Source of the DNA: Hyphomicrobiales bacterium | GTDB lineage: Bacteria > Pseudomonadota > Alphaproteobacteria > Rhizobiales > Rhizobiaceae | DNA length: 64,000 nucleotides | Assembly: GCA_900465685.1 (NCBI GenBank) | Contig: UEGR01000005.1 | Span: forward strand, 248,001 to 312,000 | Reading direction: 5' to 3' | Shown: one piece after another, positions 1 through 9,761 of the stretch | How positions within the stretch are numbered: the stretch's first letter is position 1 | How the letters are laid out: each line of letters opens with the position of its first letter | The notes under the pieces: model-generated | Database searches by the model: none | What the model was told of the DNA's origin: nothing | What the model saw: only the letters and a program-made list of their open reading frames with translations | Made by a program: the position numbers and the translations under genes

Positions 1-1
1 T

Positions 2-232
2 GGCATCATCCGTCCGTGGTCCGGCCCGACCGACATCTTCATCACGCCTGGTTATAAATTCCGCGCCGTCGACATGCTGATGACCAATTTCCACCTGCCA
101 CGTTCGACATTGTTCATGCTGGTTTCCGCATTCAGCGGCCTCGATACGATGCGCGCCGCCTATGAACGGGCGATTGAAACCGGCTATCGCTTCTATTCCT
201 ATGGCGACGGCAGCTTGCTTGAACGCGCTTGA
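2..232 (+). CDS. queA: S-adenosylmethionine:tRNA ribosyltransferase-isomerase, C-terminal part
   Basis: Only the last 76 codons are in the window; the gene begins upstream of base 1. The protein transfers and rearranges the ribose of SAM onto 7-aminomethyl-7-deazaguanine in tRNA, giving epoxyqueuosine. The visible segment has the family's C-terminal signature: [11 protein letters not shown], then [19 protein letters not shown] and a YRFYSYGD ending. The stop is 17 bases before tgt, so the two genes are probably co-transcribed and act in sequence on the same tRNAs (Tgt inserts preQ1, QueA modifies it). The identification is secure from these motifs; the N-terminal part cannot be judged. Confidence 0.93.
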   Translation, partial: GIIRPWSGPTDIFITPGYKFRAVDMLMTNFHLPRSTLFMLVSAFSGLDTMRAAYERAIETGYRFYSYGDGSLLERA

Positions 233-249
233 CATACTAGACAACGGCC

Positions 250-1383
250 ATGACCAGCGAAAATTTTGAATTCAAAGTCCTCGCCCGCGACGGCGCGGCC
301 CGTCAGGGTGAAATTTCCATGCCGCGCGGCGTGGTCCGCACGCCTGCCTTCATGCCTGTCGGCACAGCCGGAACCGTCAAAGCCATGTATATGGATCAGG
401 TGAAGGAGCTCGGCGCGGATATCATTCTCGGCAATACCTATCATCTCATGCTGCGCCCCGGTGCGGAGCGCGTTGCCCGTCTTGGCGGATTACACGAATT
501 TGGCGGCTGGAAAGGCCCGATCCTGACCGATTCCGGCGGCTTTCAGGTCATGTCTCTGGCGCAATTGCGCAAGCTGGATGAGAAGGGCGTAACCTTCCGC
601 TCGCATATCGACGGCAAAGCCTATGAGATGACGCCGGAGCGTTCCATCGAAATTCAGGGCTTGCTGGATAGTGATATCCAGATGCAGCTCGATGAATGCG
701 TGGCGCTGCCTTCGCCGGAAAAGAACACCGAGCGTGCAATGGAACTGTCGCTCCGCTGGGCTGAACGCTGCAAGGTGGCCTTTGGCGACCAGCCCGGCAA
801 AGCCATGTTCGGCATTGTGCAGGGCGGCGATAATGCCCGCCTGCGCGAACGTTCAGCAGAAGCGCTGAAGGCGATGGACCTCAAGGGCTATTCGGTCGGT
901 GGTCTGGCTGTCGGTGAACCGCAGGAAGTCATGCTGAATATGCTGGAAGTGGTCTGCCCGATCCTGCCAGCTGAAAAGCCTCGTTATCTGATGGGCGTCG
1001 GCACGCCGGACGACATTCTGAAATCAGTTGCGCGCGGCATCGACATGTTCGATTGCGTGATGCCAACCCGCGCAGGGCGTCATGGTCTGGCCTTCACGCG
1101 TTTCGGCAAGGTCAATCTGCGCAATGCACGCCATGCCGATGATCACCGTCCGCTGGATCCGGAATCCGATTGCCCGGCATCGCGCGACTACAGCCGCGCC
1201 TATCTGCACCATCTGGTGAAATCCGGCGAGGCACTGGGCGCCATGCTGCTGACCTGGAACAATCTGGCCTATTACCAGTATCTGATGAAGGGCATCCGCG
1301 CAGCGATTGCTGACGGTCGCTTCAACGACTTTGCCGCTGAAACCACCGCGGGGTGGGAGCGGGGAGACATTCCGGCTCTGTGA
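250..1383 (+). CDS. tgt: tRNA-guanine transglycosylase (bacterial type) lacking most zinc ligands
   Basis: 377 aa, normal length. It exchanges guanine 34 of GUN-anticodon tRNAs for preQ1. Visible motifs are DSGGFQ (Asp94), the nucleophile in MFDCVMPTR (Asp268), and GGLAVGE, whose Val is typical of bacterial preQ1-type enzymes. The C-terminal zinc site is unusual. E. coli Tgt has Cys302, Cys304, Cys307 and His333 in DPECDCYTC and the following helix; here the aligned region reads DPESDCPAS and the His position is Asn (residues Ser306, Cys308, Ser311, Asn337). Only one of four ligands remains. From memory, related alphaproteobacterial sequences look similar, so this is probably lineage-wide rather than a defect. 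A terminator follows directly. Confidence 0.95.
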   Translation: MTSENFEFKVLARDGAARQGEISMPRGVVRTPAFMPVGTAGTVKAMYMDQVKELGADIILGNTYHLMLRPGAERVARLGGLHEFGGWKGPILTDSGGFQVMSLAQLRKLDEKGVTFRSHIDGKAYEMTPERSIEIQGLLDSDIQMQLDECVALPSPEKNTERAMELSLRWAERCKVAFGDQPGKAMFGIVQGGDNARLRERSAEALKAMDLKGYSVGGLAVGEPQEVMLNMLEVVCPILPAEKPRYLMGVGTPDDILKSVARGIDMFDCVMPTRAGRHGLAFTRFGKVNLRNARHADDHRPLDPESDCPASRDYSRAYLHHLVKSGEALGAMLLTWNNLAYYQYLMKGIRAAIADGRFNDFAAETTAGWERGDIPAL

Positions 1384-1405
1384 TTCGCAAGTTGCTAAAA
1401 TAAAG

Positions 1406-1426
1406 GGGCGCTGAGCGCCCTTTTTT
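1406..1426. terminator. Rho-independent terminator between tgt and the TetR gene
   Basis: GGGCGC and GCGCCC form a 6-bp stem with a three-base loop, followed by six T. It lies 22 bases after the tgt stop and 12 bases before the convergent TetR stop, so it may serve both genes. Confidence 0.8.
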
Positions 1427-1437
1427 CTTAAATACTG

Positions 1438-2019
1438 TCAGTTTTCTGTCAGCATGTTTTCCAGACGACACAGAACCGCACGCTGTTCTTCATCGCTTAA
1501 AATTTCGCATTCCATCAATTTAGAACACTCAAGGCCAGCGACGGCCAGATAGACGATCAGGGCCGTGTCGGGATCGGTTGTATCCTTGATCATGCGGTCA
1601 AGAAACGTCCGGTGATACTGGCGAACGGGCACCATGAAACCCGGATCTTCGGCAAGTGCAGCAAGAACGCCGCATGCGGGCGGTTCATCATCGGCCTGAA
1701 CGCGATAAACATCGAGAAAAGCCCGCGCAACGCGGTTTTTATCGCCGGACTGGAGCGTTTCCTGAACCTCCATCGCCCGTTCGTGTTCTTTCATATATTC
1801 TTCGACAACGCCTTCGAGCAGCTTTGCCTTGGTCGGAAAAGAATAAAGCAATCCGCCTTTCGACAGCCCGGCACGGGCTGCAACGGCGTCGAGTGAAATA
1901 TGAGCTGGCCCCACTTCCCGGGCAAGTTCCACGGCCGCGCGTAAAATACGCTCGCGCGAAGAGACCTTCTTTTTAGCTAACAACTTCGACGGGTCTCCTG
2001 ACAGTTCCTGAGTTGACAA
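1438..2019 (-). CDS. TetR/AcrR family repressor, probable regulator of the adjacent RND pump
   Basis: 193 aa. An N-terminal TetR helix-turn-helix occupies about residues 19-66 (SSRERILRAAVELAREVG, then SLDAVAARAGLSKGGLLYSFP), followed by a short variable ligand-binding domain. It is divergent from the efflux genes starting at 2165, the usual arrangement for a local pump repressor. The start used is TTG at 2019. It overlaps the pump's -35-like TTGACA, lies directly beside a perfect inverted repeat and has no ribosome binding site, so the message would be leaderless or the true start lies a few codons downstream. Autoregulation through the same operator is likely (inference). Confidence 0.85.
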   Translation of the reverse strand: MSTQELSGDPSKLLAKKKVSSRERILRAAVELAREVGPAHISLDAVAARAGLSKGGLLYSFPTKAKLLEGVVEEYMKEHERAMEVQETLQSGDKNRVARAFLDVYRVQADDEPPACGVLAALAEDPGFMVPVRQYHRTFLDRMIKDTTDPDTALIVYLAVAGLECSKLMECEILSDEEQRAVLCRLENMLTEN

Positions 2020-2042
2020 TACCGTCCAGACGGTACAGTTAT
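2013..2042 (+). promoter_or_regulatory. Pump promoter with TetR-type operator in the spacer
   Basis: A consensus TTGACA at 2013-2018 is followed at once by the perfect inverted repeat TACCGTC-CA-GACGGTA (2020-2035), with a weak AGTTAT-like -10 just after it. The repeat fills the -35/-10 spacer, where a bound TetR dimer would block RNA polymerase. It also abuts the tetR start codon. The -10 assignment is tentative. Confidence 0.65.
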
Positions 2043-2164
2043 TCGCTCCGCTAATTCAAGTAAAATACGCGCGACCTTTGTGTGATTGCGAAAGGGTGCG
2101 CTCAACGTCCCCCCTCGACGCTTTTTTAAGAGTGTTCAGGGCGCCACCCCGGAGTACAACCGCA

Positions 2165-3352
2165 ATGATAAAGCGCCTAATTCTGGCAATCGTGTTCCTG
2201 GTGATCGTCGTCGGGGGGCTTGTCGGCTTCAATCTGTTCAGATCGAAGGCCATCAAGGACTTTTTCGCCACTATGCAGCAGCCAGCGCAGACGGTTTCGA
2301 CCACCACGGTCGAACCGGGCACATGGCAGCCGGGTGTTGAGGCTATCGGCACGGCCCACGCGCTCAACGGCGTGGACCTGACGGTTCAGCTCGACGGCAT
2401 CGTGCAGAAGATCAACTTCACCTCCAATCAGGAAGTGAAGGAAGGCGACGTGCTGCTCCAGCTGGAAGACAGCATCCAGAAGGCTGACCTTGTTGCCGCC
2501 GAAGCGCAGGCTGTTCTTGCCCAGCAGAACCTGAAGCGCGCCGATACGCTGCGCACACGCGGCGTGGGTGCTGTTTCCAACGTCGATACGACGGCATCGG
2601 TCGCCAATGCCGCGGAAGCGGCCGTTGAAAAAATGCGCGCGACGCTGGCTCAGAAGACCGTGAAAGCGCCGTTCTCCGGCGTTATCGGTATCGCCAAGGT
2701 CGATATTGGTCAGTATCTGACACCCGGCACGGTGATTGCCACCTTGCAGGACACCAACATGATGCGCATCGACTTCACGGTGCCGGAACAGTCGCTGACC
2801 TCAATCAAGCTCGGCCAGACCGTCAAGGTCGGTTCCACAGCTGAGAAGCTCGATTTCACCGGCACGATCGTGGGTATCGATCCGAAGATCGACCCGACCA
2901 CGCGCCTTGTTTCTGTGCGCGCCGAGGTCAAGAACCCGGATCACAAGCTGACGCCGGGTCAGTTCGTGCAGGTTCGCGTTGAACTGCCCGAAGAAAGCAA
3001 CGTGTTTGCCATTGCGCAGACGTCCATCGTTTCGAGCCTTTACGGCGACTATGTCTATGCCGTTCGCCCGGAAAAGAAGGCTGAAGACGGCAAGGCGAAT
3101 GCGGAAGCAGCAAAGCCAGCCGAAGAAACCAAGACGCCTGCCGCCGACGCAAAGCCCGCAGACGGTGAAAAGCTGGTTGCACAGCAGGTCTTCGTCAAGC
3201 TTGGCCGTCGCTATAACGGCGTGGTGGAAATCACCAGCGGCCTCAAGGCAGGCGACATCGTCATCACCGCAGGACAGAACAGGCTTTCGCCCGGCGTTCC
3301 GGTGAACATCGACAATGCGGTTAACCCGGCCAATCCGGCTGACAAGAAATAG
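2165..3352 (+). CDS. RND efflux periplasmic adaptor (membrane fusion protein)
   Basis: 395 aa from the ATG at 2165, chosen because GGAG lies 11 bases upstream and the protein then opens with a lone membrane anchor (IKRLILAIVFLVIVVGGLVGF). In-frame codons upstream to 2078 would add an implausible hydrophilic leader. The order is N-terminal anchor, barrel-sandwich/lipoyl half (LDGIVQKINF, NQEVKEGDVLLQLED), a short hairpin rich in Ala/Gln, second lipoyl half (VKAPFSGVIG), then beta-barrel and membrane-proximal domains. An Ala/Lys/Glu-rich insertion near residues 300-335 precedes the C-terminal domain. It links the inner-membrane pump encoded 8 bases downstream to an outer-membrane channel, which is not encoded here. 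The type resembles MexH/MdtA adaptors. Confidence 0.92.
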   Translation: MIKRLILAIVFLVIVVGGLVGFNLFRSKAIKDFFATMQQPAQTVSTTTVEPGTWQPGVEAIGTAHALNGVDLTVQLDGIVQKINFTSNQEVKEGDVLLQLEDSIQKADLVAAEAQAVLAQQNLKRADTLRTRGVGAVSNVDTTASVANAAEAAVEKMRATLAQKTVKAPFSGVIGIAKVDIGQYLTPGTVIATLQDTNMMRIDFTVPEQSLTSIKLGQTVKVGSTAEKLDFTGTIVGIDPKIDPTTRLVSVRAEVKNPDHKLTPGQFVQVRVELPEESNVFAIAQTSIVSSLYGDYVYAVRPEKKAEDGKANAEAAKPAEETKTPAADAKPADGEKLVAQQVFVKLGRRYNGVVEITSGLKAGDIVITAGQNRLSPGVPVNIDNAVNPANPADKK

Positions 3353-3360
3353 GCGAACCG

Positions 3361-6300
3361 ATGAGTTTTTCAGACATTTTCATCCGGCGACCCGTTCTTG
3401 CAACGGTGGTCGCCCTCATGATCATTCTCCTCGGCCTTCAGGGTATCGCGCAGCTTTCCGTGCGCGAATATCCGAAGGTTGACGAAACGGTCATCACCAT
3501 CACCACCAACTATGCCGGTGCGAGCGCTGAACTCATTCAGGGCTTCATCACCGCGCCTATCGCTGAATCGGTCGCGACGACCGAAAATATCGACTATGTG
3601 ACGTCGTCCAGCCGCCCATCGTCGAGCACGGTGACGGTGCAGATGAAGCTCGGCGCAAATCCGGATGCTGCGCTGACGGAAGTGATCGCCAAGGTCAATC
3701 AGGTTCGCGGCGATCTGCCGGACGAATCCGATGACCCGATTATCGTCAAGGGGACGGGCCAGAGCTTCGCAACCATGTATCTGGCTGCGCAGAACCCGAA
3801 CATGACGAGCGAGCAGATCACCGAATATCTGGAACGCGTCATCCAGCCGCGCATGTCCACCATTCAGGGTGTCGCCAAGGCTGAAATCCTTGGTGGTCAG
3901 GTCTATTCGATGCGTGTCTGGCTCGATCCGATCCAGTTGGCTGCGCGTCAGATAACGGCGCCAGAAGTACTGGCCGCAATCAATGCGTCCAACTTCCTTT
4001 CCGCACCGGGCACGACGAAGAACGAGTATGTTGCGTCTTCGATCACACTGAAATCGACGCTGCAAACACCGGAAGCCTTTGGCGCAATGCCGATCAAGAC
4101 TTCGGGTGATGAAGTTGTGCGTCTGCGTGACGTGGCAAAGGTGGAACTGGCGGCCAAGAGCACCGACACCATCGTGTCGTTCAACGGCTCGGCAGGTACC
4201 TTCCTCGGCGTTTATCCGACGCCGGCAGCGAACCCGATCGACATGGCGGCTGCCGTCAATAAGGAACTGCCGTCGATCCAGAACTCGCTGCCGGAAGGCA
4301 TGTCGCTGGTTCTCGTCTATGACGCGACCGAGCAGATCAGCTCGTCGATCAAGGAAGTCTTCACGACCATTGGCGAAGCTGTGGCTATCGTTATTCTGGT
4401 CATCATCGTCTTCCTCGGTTCGTTCCGTTCGGTTCTGATCCCGATTGTGACCATTCCGATCTCGCTGATCGGCGTGTGCTTCTTCCTGTTCGCGCTCGGT
4501 TTCTCGATCAATCTTCTCTCACTGCTCGCCATGGTTCTTGCCATCGGCCTCGTGGTCGATGACGCCATCGTCGTTCTGGAGAATATTCACCGCCATATCG
4601 AAGAGGGATTGCGTCCAATGGATGCCGCCTTCAAGGGCATGAAGGAAATCACCGGCTCGATCATCGCCATGACGATCACGCTGGCTGCCGTGTTTGCTCC
4701 GCTCGGTTTCACCGGTGGTCTGACCGGCGCGCTGTTCCGCGAATTCGCCTTCACGCTGGCGGGTGCCGTTATCATTTCCGGTGTGGCGGCTTTGACCATC
4801 TCGCCGATGATGTGCTCGCGCATGCTCAAGCATGGCGAAGCAACGCGGTTTCAGAAGTTCATCGACCGCACCTTCTCGCGCGTGGAAAAGTGGTATCACC
4901 GCCGCGTAACGAACTCGCTGAACTATCGCGGCATCACGCTGCTGATCGTCATAGCGCTGATGGGCCTGACGGGCTTCCTGTTCATGAATACGTCGAGCGA
5001 GCTGGCTCCTGAAGAAGATTCAGGCGCACTGTTCTCGATGTTCCAGGCTCCGCAATATGCGACTTCGGCCTATACGAACCTCTATGCCGAACAGATTGAT
5101 GAGCTGACGAAGGATCTGCCTGAGCAGAAGACCCGTTTCCAGATCGTTGGCATGGATGGCGGCACCACATCGGGTATCGCACTCTGGGTGCTGAGCGACT
5201 GGAACGACCGTACCCGTTCGCAGAAGCAGATCCAGGAAGACCTGACAAATCGTCTGAACAAGGTGGCTGGTGTACAGGCCTTCGTCTTCGCTCCACCATC
5301 GCTTCCGGGCACAGGTGGCGGTCTGCCGATCTCGATTGCACTTCAGTCAACCGGTCCGGCGGACACGGTTTTCGCACTGGCCGAAGAGATCAAGAACGAA
5401 GCTCAGGCTTCGGGACAGTTCATCATCGTGCAGAACTCGCTGTCCTTCAACGCACCGGAAACGACGATCACCATCGACCGTGACCGTGCGGCAACGCTTG
5501 GCGTGCAGGTCAGCGATATCGGTGCAACGCTTGGTCTCCTGACCGGTGGCGCGTCGGTTGCCAAGTTTGACCGCGATTCAAACAGCTATGACATCATCAC
5601 TCAGGTGCCGGATGCCTATCGCTCGAATCCCGAAAAGCTCGGTGAGTTCTATGTTCGCAGTGTTTCGGGTTCGATGATCCCGCTGTCGTCTGTCATCACG
5701 ATCACGCAGAACGCATCGCCTGCCGCAATCGAGCAGTTCAACCAGCTCAATTCGGCAACGATCTCGGCGCTGCCTCTGCCGGGCGTCACCACCGGACAAG
5801 GCCTGCAAACGCTTGTCGATCTGACCAAGGCCAAGATGCCGGAAGGCTTCTTCCTGGATTATTCCGGCCAGTCGCGTCTGGAAGTGGAGCAGGGCAACAC
5901 CATTCTGATCGCATTCGGCCTCGCCGTTGTCGTGATCTATCTGGTTCTGGCTGCGCAGTTCGAAAGCTTCCGCGATCCATTCATCATTATGATGTCGGTG
6001 CCGCTTTCGATCTTCGGCGCTATCGTGCCGCTCAATATCGGTCTCGGCACGCTGAACATCTACACGCAGGTTGGTCTCATCACCCTTGTCGGGTTGATTA
6101 CCAAGCACGGCATTCTGATGGTGGAATTCGCCAATCAGCAGCGCCGTCTACACGGACTTTCGCGTCGTGATGCGATCATCGCTGCCGCCGAAACCCGTCT
6201 GCGTCCGATCCTGATGACCACTGCGGCCATGGCGCTCGGCGTTGTTCCGCTGATCATCGCGACTGGTGCCGGTGCCGCCGCCCGTTATTCGATGGGTCTG

Positions 6301-6450
6301 GTGATCTTCACCGGTATCGTGATCGGCACGATGTTCACGCTGTTCGTGGTGCCGATGTTTTACACCTTCATCGCAAAGAAGGACGTGGAAGGCGAATATG
6401 TGGTTAAGCCGGAAGAGGGGCATGATTCAGCTCCGGCACAACCGCACTAA
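3361..6450 (+). CDS. RND multidrug efflux transporter (HAE-1 family)
   Basis: 1029 aa, the length of MexI/VexH-type pumps. It is a proton-driven inner-membrane drug exporter. Features are TM1 after SFSDIFIRRPVLATVVAL, a first large periplasmic loop, the TM4 proton-relay pair in VVDDAIVVLEN (Asp400, Asp401), a second periplasmic loop from about residue 540, and the TM10 lysine in GLITKHGILMVEF (Lys915). All key relay residues are present, so it should be active. It lies 8 bases after the adaptor and is presumably translated from the same mRNA under the TetR repressor. Brucella has named RND pumps (BepDE, BepFG); I cannot tell from sequence alone whether this is one of them, so no symbol is given. 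Confidence 0.95.
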   Translation: MSFSDIFIRRPVLATVVALMIILLGLQGIAQLSVREYPKVDETVITITTNYAGASAELIQGFITAPIAESVATTENIDYVTSSSRPSSSTVTVQMKLGANPDAALTEVIAKVNQVRGDLPDESDDPIIVKGTGQSFATMYLAAQNPNMTSEQITEYLERVIQPRMSTIQGVAKAEILGGQVYSMRVWLDPIQLAARQITAPEVLAAINASNFLSAPGTTKNEYVASSITLKSTLQTPEAFGAMPIKTSGDEVVRLRDVAKVELAAKSTDTIVSFNGSAGTFLGVYPTPAANPIDMAAAVNKELPSIQNSLPEGMSLVLVYDATEQISSSIKEVFTTIGEAVAIVILVIIVFLGSFRSVLIPIVTIPISLIGVCFFLFALGFSINLLSLLAMVLAIGLVVDDAIVVLENIHRHIEEGLRPMDAAFKGMKEITGSIIAMTITLAAVFAPLGFTGGLTGALFREFAFTLAGAVIISGVAALTISPMMCSRMLKHGEATRFQKFIDRTFSRVEKWYHRRVTNSLNYRGITLLIVIALMGLTGFLFMNTSSELAPEEDSGALFSMFQAPQYATSAYTNLYAEQIDELTKDLPEQKTRFQIVGMDGGTTSGIALWVLSDWNDRTRSQKQIQEDLTNRLNKVAGVQAFVFAPPSLPGTGGGLPISIALQSTGPADTVFALAEEIKNEAQASGQFIIVQNSLSFNAPETTITIDRDRAATLGVQVSDIGATLGLLTGGASVAKFDRDSNSYDIITQVPDAYRSNPEKLGEFYVRSVSGSMIPLSSVITITQNASPAAIEQFNQLNSATISALPLPGVTTGQGLQTLVDLTKAKMPEGFFLDYSGQSRLEVEQGNTILIAFGLAVVVIYLVLAAQFESFRDPFIIMMSVPLSIFGAIVPLNIGLGTLNIYTQVGLITLVGLITKHGILMVEFANQQRRLHGLSRRDAIIAAAETRLRPILMTTAAMALGVVPLIIATGAGAAARYSMGLVIFTGIVIGTMFTLFVVPMFYTFIAKKDVEGEYVVKPEEGHDSAPAQPH

Positions 6451-6486
6451 TAGTGTCTGATCACTCTTAGTTGCTTTGAATTAAGT

Positions 6487-6520
6487 ATAGGGCGCCCTAT
6501 TTCTAGGGTGCCCTATTTCT
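6487..6520 (+). terminator. Terminator after the RND operon
   Basis: ATAGGGCGCCCTAT and AGGGTGCCCTAT can pair with each other across a short loop, and each is itself nearly palindromic; TTTCTTT follows. It sits about 40 bases after the pump stop codon. Confidence 0.6.
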
Positions 6521-6564
6521 TTGCGGTCATTGCAACCGCAGTACTCAATCCCATATGAGCCAGT

Positions 6565-7548
6565 ATGATACCTTTATCCGTACTCGATCTTTCGCCCGTT
6601 CCCGATAACAGCGATGCCGGTCAGTCTCTGCGCAATACGCTTGAGCTTGCACAGCATGCGGAGAAACTTGGCTTTCATCGCTATTGGCTGGCTGAACACC
6701 ACAATATGCCCGGCATTGCCAGCGCGGCCACGTCGGTCGTGATCGGCTATGTCGCCAATGGCACGTCGACAATCCGCGTTGGCGCGGGCGGCATCATGCT
6801 GCCGAACCATTCGCCTCTGGTTATTGCTGAACAGTTTGGCACACTGGCCTCGCTCTTTCCGGGCCGTATCGATCTTGGCCTTGGCCGTGCGCCCGGAACC
6901 GACCAGATTACGGCTCATGCGCTGCGGCGCAATCTTGATGGCGATGCCAGCGCATTCCCGCAGGACGTGGTCGAACTGCTCAACTATTTCAAACCGGCAG
7001 AGCCTGCCCAACGTGTTCGCGCTGTTCCGGGCGAGGGGCTTGAGGTTCCGGTCTGGATTCTCGGCTCAAGCCTGTTCGGCGCGCAACTGGCTGCCATGCT
7101 GGGCCTGCCTTACGCCTTCGCATCGCATTTTGCGCCAGCGGAAATGGAACGCGCCATCGCGCTTTACCGCGAGCGGTTTGAGCCTTCGGAATATATGCAG
7201 AAGCCTTATGTCATGCTCGGCCTCAACGTTATTGCCGCTGATACAGATGAAGAGGCGCATTATCTCTTCACTTCGCAATTGCAGGCTTTTGTAAATTTGC
7301 GGAGCGGCCGTCCGGGCAAGCTTCCCGCACCGGTAGAAGGCTACATGGAACAGCTTGATCCGGCAGCGCAAGCGCTTGTCCGCCAGATGCTGTCATGCCG
7401 CGTCGTCGGCGGGCCAGAAACGGTGGCAAAGGGCATTCAGGCCTTTGCTGAAAGCACCGGCGCTGACGAGCTGATGATCACTGGCATGATTCATGATCAC
7501 AAGAAGCGCTTGCGCTCCTACGAGATTGTCAGCAACTCGATTGCATGA
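6565..7548 (+). CDS. LLM-class flavin-dependent oxidoreductase (YhbW-like)
   Basis: 327 aa. It is a luciferase-like monooxygenase fold protein using reduced flavin; the substrate is unknown. Recognisable family features are the N-terminal LSVLDLSPV, the [11 protein letters not shown] segment after helix 1, the [14 protein letters not shown] stretch, and [16 protein letters not shown]. These match the E. coli YhbW/MsnO8 subgroup rather than the alkanesulfonate monooxygenases. The last 31 bases overlap the 3' end of the convergent LysR gene, so the two transcripts are antisense there. No operon partner is visible. Physiological role not assigned. Confidence 0.88.
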   Translation: MIPLSVLDLSPVPDNSDAGQSLRNTLELAQHAEKLGFHRYWLAEHHNMPGIASAATSVVIGYVANGTSTIRVGAGGIMLPNHSPLVIAEQFGTLASLFPGRIDLGLGRAPGTDQITAHALRRNLDGDASAFPQDVVELLNYFKPAEPAQRVRAVPGEGLEVPVWILGSSLFGAQLAAMLGLPYAFASHFAPAEMERAIALYRERFEPSEYMQKPYVMLGLNVIAADTDEEAHYLFTSQLQAFVNLRSGRPGKLPAPVEGYMEQLDPAAQALVRQMLSCRVVGGPETVAKGIQAFAESTGADELMITGMIHDHKKRLRSYEIVSNSIA

Positions 7549-8450
7549 GGATCGAATTCGCGATTGACTTCACCCAGAAGCCAATCGCGAAACGCATTCA
7601 CCGCAGGCGTGTTTGTGCGCGCCTTCGGTGTGACGAAATAATAGCTGCTCGGGCTTTTGACCGTGTGCGGATAGGCCACCACGAGTTGCCCGCTATCGAT
7701 TTCCGAGCGGGTCAGAAAAAGCGGCATGAGGGCGACACCCAGCCCCGCTATGCAAGCCTGCGACACGTTGGAAAATTGTTCAAACCGCATGCCACCCGGC
7801 GCTGGCACGGTTATGTCGAGGCTGCGAAACCAGTGATCCCAAGCGCCCGGTCGCGAAGCCATATTGAACAGTGGCAGCCGCAGAAGATCGGTGGGCGCTG
7901 ACACCGGGTTCTCCCCCAGAAAAGCCGGGCTGCAAACTGGCGCAACCGTCTCATCCATCAGAAACACGCAATCCGCATTGGGCCAGTCCGGCTGACCGAT
8001 ATGAATGGCCGCGTCGAGACCTTCGCGGTCGAAATCGAATTGACCAATGCGGGTTGCGAAATTCAGAATAATATCCGGATATTGCGCCACAAAACGCGGA
8101 ATGCGCGGGATGAGCCAGCGTGTGCCGAATGTCGGCAGAAAAGCGAGGTTCAATGTCTTGCCGCGCATCTGCGACATAACCTGAAGCGAAGCAGCACGAA
8201 TGGCTGAAAGGGCAGGCGCGACGGCATTGAAATAAGCGCGCCCCGCATCCGACAGCACGACATGGCGGCTGGTGCGGTCGAAAAGCGCTGTTCCAAGCTG
8301 TTCTTCGAGCGTTGAAATCTGGCGGCTGACAGCCCCTTGCGTCAACGCCAGTTCTTCTGCAGCGGCTGAAAAGCTTGCCAGCCGCGCAACAGCGTCAAAC
8401 GCTGCAAGCGCACTGGTCGAGGGAAGGAGCCGTCGTGAGAGTGTCGTCAT
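7518..8450 (-). CDS. LysR-family regulator of glutarate catabolism (GcdR-like)
   Basis: 310 aa, with an N-terminal winged helix-turn-helix (residues about 14-72: [37 protein letters not shown]) and a GcvA-like C-terminal effector domain ([21 protein letters not shown]). It is divergent from glutaryl-CoA dehydrogenase with 101 bases between. A 25-bp inverted repeat lies immediately upstream of its start codon, as expected for autoregulation plus control of the divergent genes. In Pseudomonas putida a LysR gene (gcdR) sits next to gcdH and a glutarate CoA-transferase; the same three-gene layout here supports the role by analogy. The effector, presumably glutarate or a related acid, is inferred. 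Confidence 0.85.
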   Translation of the reverse strand: MTTLSRRLLPSTSALAAFDAVARLASFSAAAEELALTQGAVSRQISTLEEQLGTALFDRTSRHVVLSDAGRAYFNAVAPALSAIRAASLQVMSQMRGKTLNLAFLPTFGTRWLIPRIPRFVAQYPDIILNFATRIGQFDFDREGLDAAIHIGQPDWPNADCVFLMDETVAPVCSPAFLGENPVSAPTDLLRLPLFNMASRPGAWDHWFRSLDITVPAPGGMRFEQFSNVSQACIAGLGVALMPLFLTRSEIDSGQLVVAYPHTVKSPSSYYFVTPKARTNTPAVNAFRDWLLGEVNREFDPHAIELLTIS

Positions 8451-8475
8451 GATCTATTACTAAATGGAATAGATC
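8451..8475. promoter_or_regulatory. Candidate LysR binding site
   Basis: GATCTATT (8451-8458), 9 bases, AATAGATC (8468-8475): perfect 8-bp arms touching the lysR start codon and 76 bases before gcdH. Size and position fit a LysR-type recognition site. Confidence 0.65.
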
Positions 8476-8551
8476 GATGAGTAAACATCGTTTGCAGCCT
8501 GACGCCCTGCGGTTCATAGTCCGGTCAATTCTGAACTGAGGAGAATTCATA

Positions 8552-9736
8552 ATGTCGCGTACGGCCTTTAACTGGGAAGATCCATTTCTGCTCGACGAAC
8601 AGCTGACTGAAGACGAGCGCATGATCCGCGACTCCGCAAAGGCGTTTGCGAGCGACGTTCTGCTGCCGCGTGTAGAAAAGGCCTATCTCGACGAAACCAC
8701 CGATCCGGAACTGTTCCGCCTCATGGGCCAGTCCGGTCTGCTTGGCGTTACGCTGCCGGAAGAATATGGCGCGGCCAATGCCGGTTATGTCGCCTATGGC
8801 CTCGTGGCTCGCGAAGTCGAGCGCGTTGATTCCGGTTATCGTTCAATGATGAGCGTGCAGTCCTCGCTTGTCATGTACCCGATCTATGCCTATGGCTCCG
8901 ACGAACAGCGCAAGAAGTACCTGCCGGGCCTCGTCTCGGGCGAACTGATCGGCTGCTTCGGCCTGACCGAGCCGGATGCCGGCTCCGACCCTGCAGGCAT
9001 GAAGACCCGCGCCGAGAAGATTGACGGCGGCTATCGCCTGACCGGCTCCAAGATGTGGATCTCGAATTCGCCAATCGCCGACGTGTTCGTGGTGTGGGCC
9101 AAGTCCGCAGCCCATGACAATGCCATCCGCGGTTTCGTACTCGAAAAGGGTATGAAGGGTCTTTCCGCTCCGAAGATCGGCGGCAAGCTGTCGCTGCGCG
9201 CATCGATCACCGGCGAAATCGTCATGGACGGCGTGGAAGTGTCGGAAGATGCCCTGCTGCCAAACGTATCGGGCCTCAAGGGTCCGTTCGGCTGCCTCAA
9301 CCGTGCCCGTTACGGCATTTCCTGGGGTGTGCTGGGCGCTGCCGAAGATTGCTGGTTCCGTGCGCGTCAATACGGCCTCGACCGCAAGCAGTTCGACAAG
9401 CCGCTGGCTGGCACGCAGCTTTACCAGAAGAAGCTTGCCGACATGCAGACCGAAATCACGCTCGGCCTTCAGGCATCGCTGCGCGTCGGTCGCCTGTTCG
9501 ACGAAGGCAAGATGGCTCCGGAAATGATCTCCATCGTCAAGCGCAACAATTGCGGCAAAGCACTCGATATTGCCCGTCAGGCGCGCGACATGCATGGCGG
9601 CAACGGTATCCAGATCGAATACCATGTGATGCGCCACGCGCAGAACCTTGAAACGGTGAACACCTATGAAGGCACGCATGACGTTCACGCACTGATCCTC
9701 GGACGCGCGCAGACCGGCATTCAGGCTTTCTTCTGA
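8552..9736 (+). CDS. gcdH: Glutaryl-CoA dehydrogenase
   Basis: 394 aa acyl-CoA dehydrogenase. It oxidises and decarboxylates glutaryl-CoA to crotonyl-CoA with FAD, in lysine, tryptophan and glutarate breakdown. The subtype is visible: [13 protein letters not shown] contains the Arg (residue 97) that binds the substrate carboxylate in [17 protein letters not shown] is the FAD/substrate loop, and [16 protein letters not shown] carries the catalytic base Glu373. Translation begins at the ATG after GAGGAGA. It is followed by a CoA-transferase that would make glutaryl-CoA, and preceded by a divergent LysR regulator, together a complete glutarate entry module. A hairpin terminator lies between it and the next gene. 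Confidence 0.95.
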   Translation: MSRTAFNWEDPFLLDEQLTEDERMIRDSAKAFASDVLLPRVEKAYLDETTDPELFRLMGQSGLLGVTLPEEYGAANAGYVAYGLVAREVERVDSGYRSMMSVQSSLVMYPIYAYGSDEQRKKYLPGLVSGELIGCFGLTEPDAGSDPAGMKTRAEKIDGGYRLTGSKMWISNSPIADVFVVWAKSAAHDNAIRGFVLEKGMKGLSAPKIGGKLSLRASITGEIVMDGVEVSEDALLPNVSGLKGPFGCLNRARYGISWGVLGAAEDCWFRARQYGLDRKQFDKPLAGTQLYQKKLADMQTEITLGLQASLRVGRLFDEGKMAPEMISIVKRNNCGKALDIARQARDMHGGNGIQIEYHVMRHAQNLETVNTYEGTHDVHALILGRAQTGIQAFF

Positions 9737-9761
9737 TCGTAACCGCCCGCAATGTCCTCCC

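Noticed and set aside
2165..6450. Naming the pump BepDE or BepFG
   Set aside because: Brucella has several RND pumps; subunit lengths remembered for these names do not match well enough to decide.
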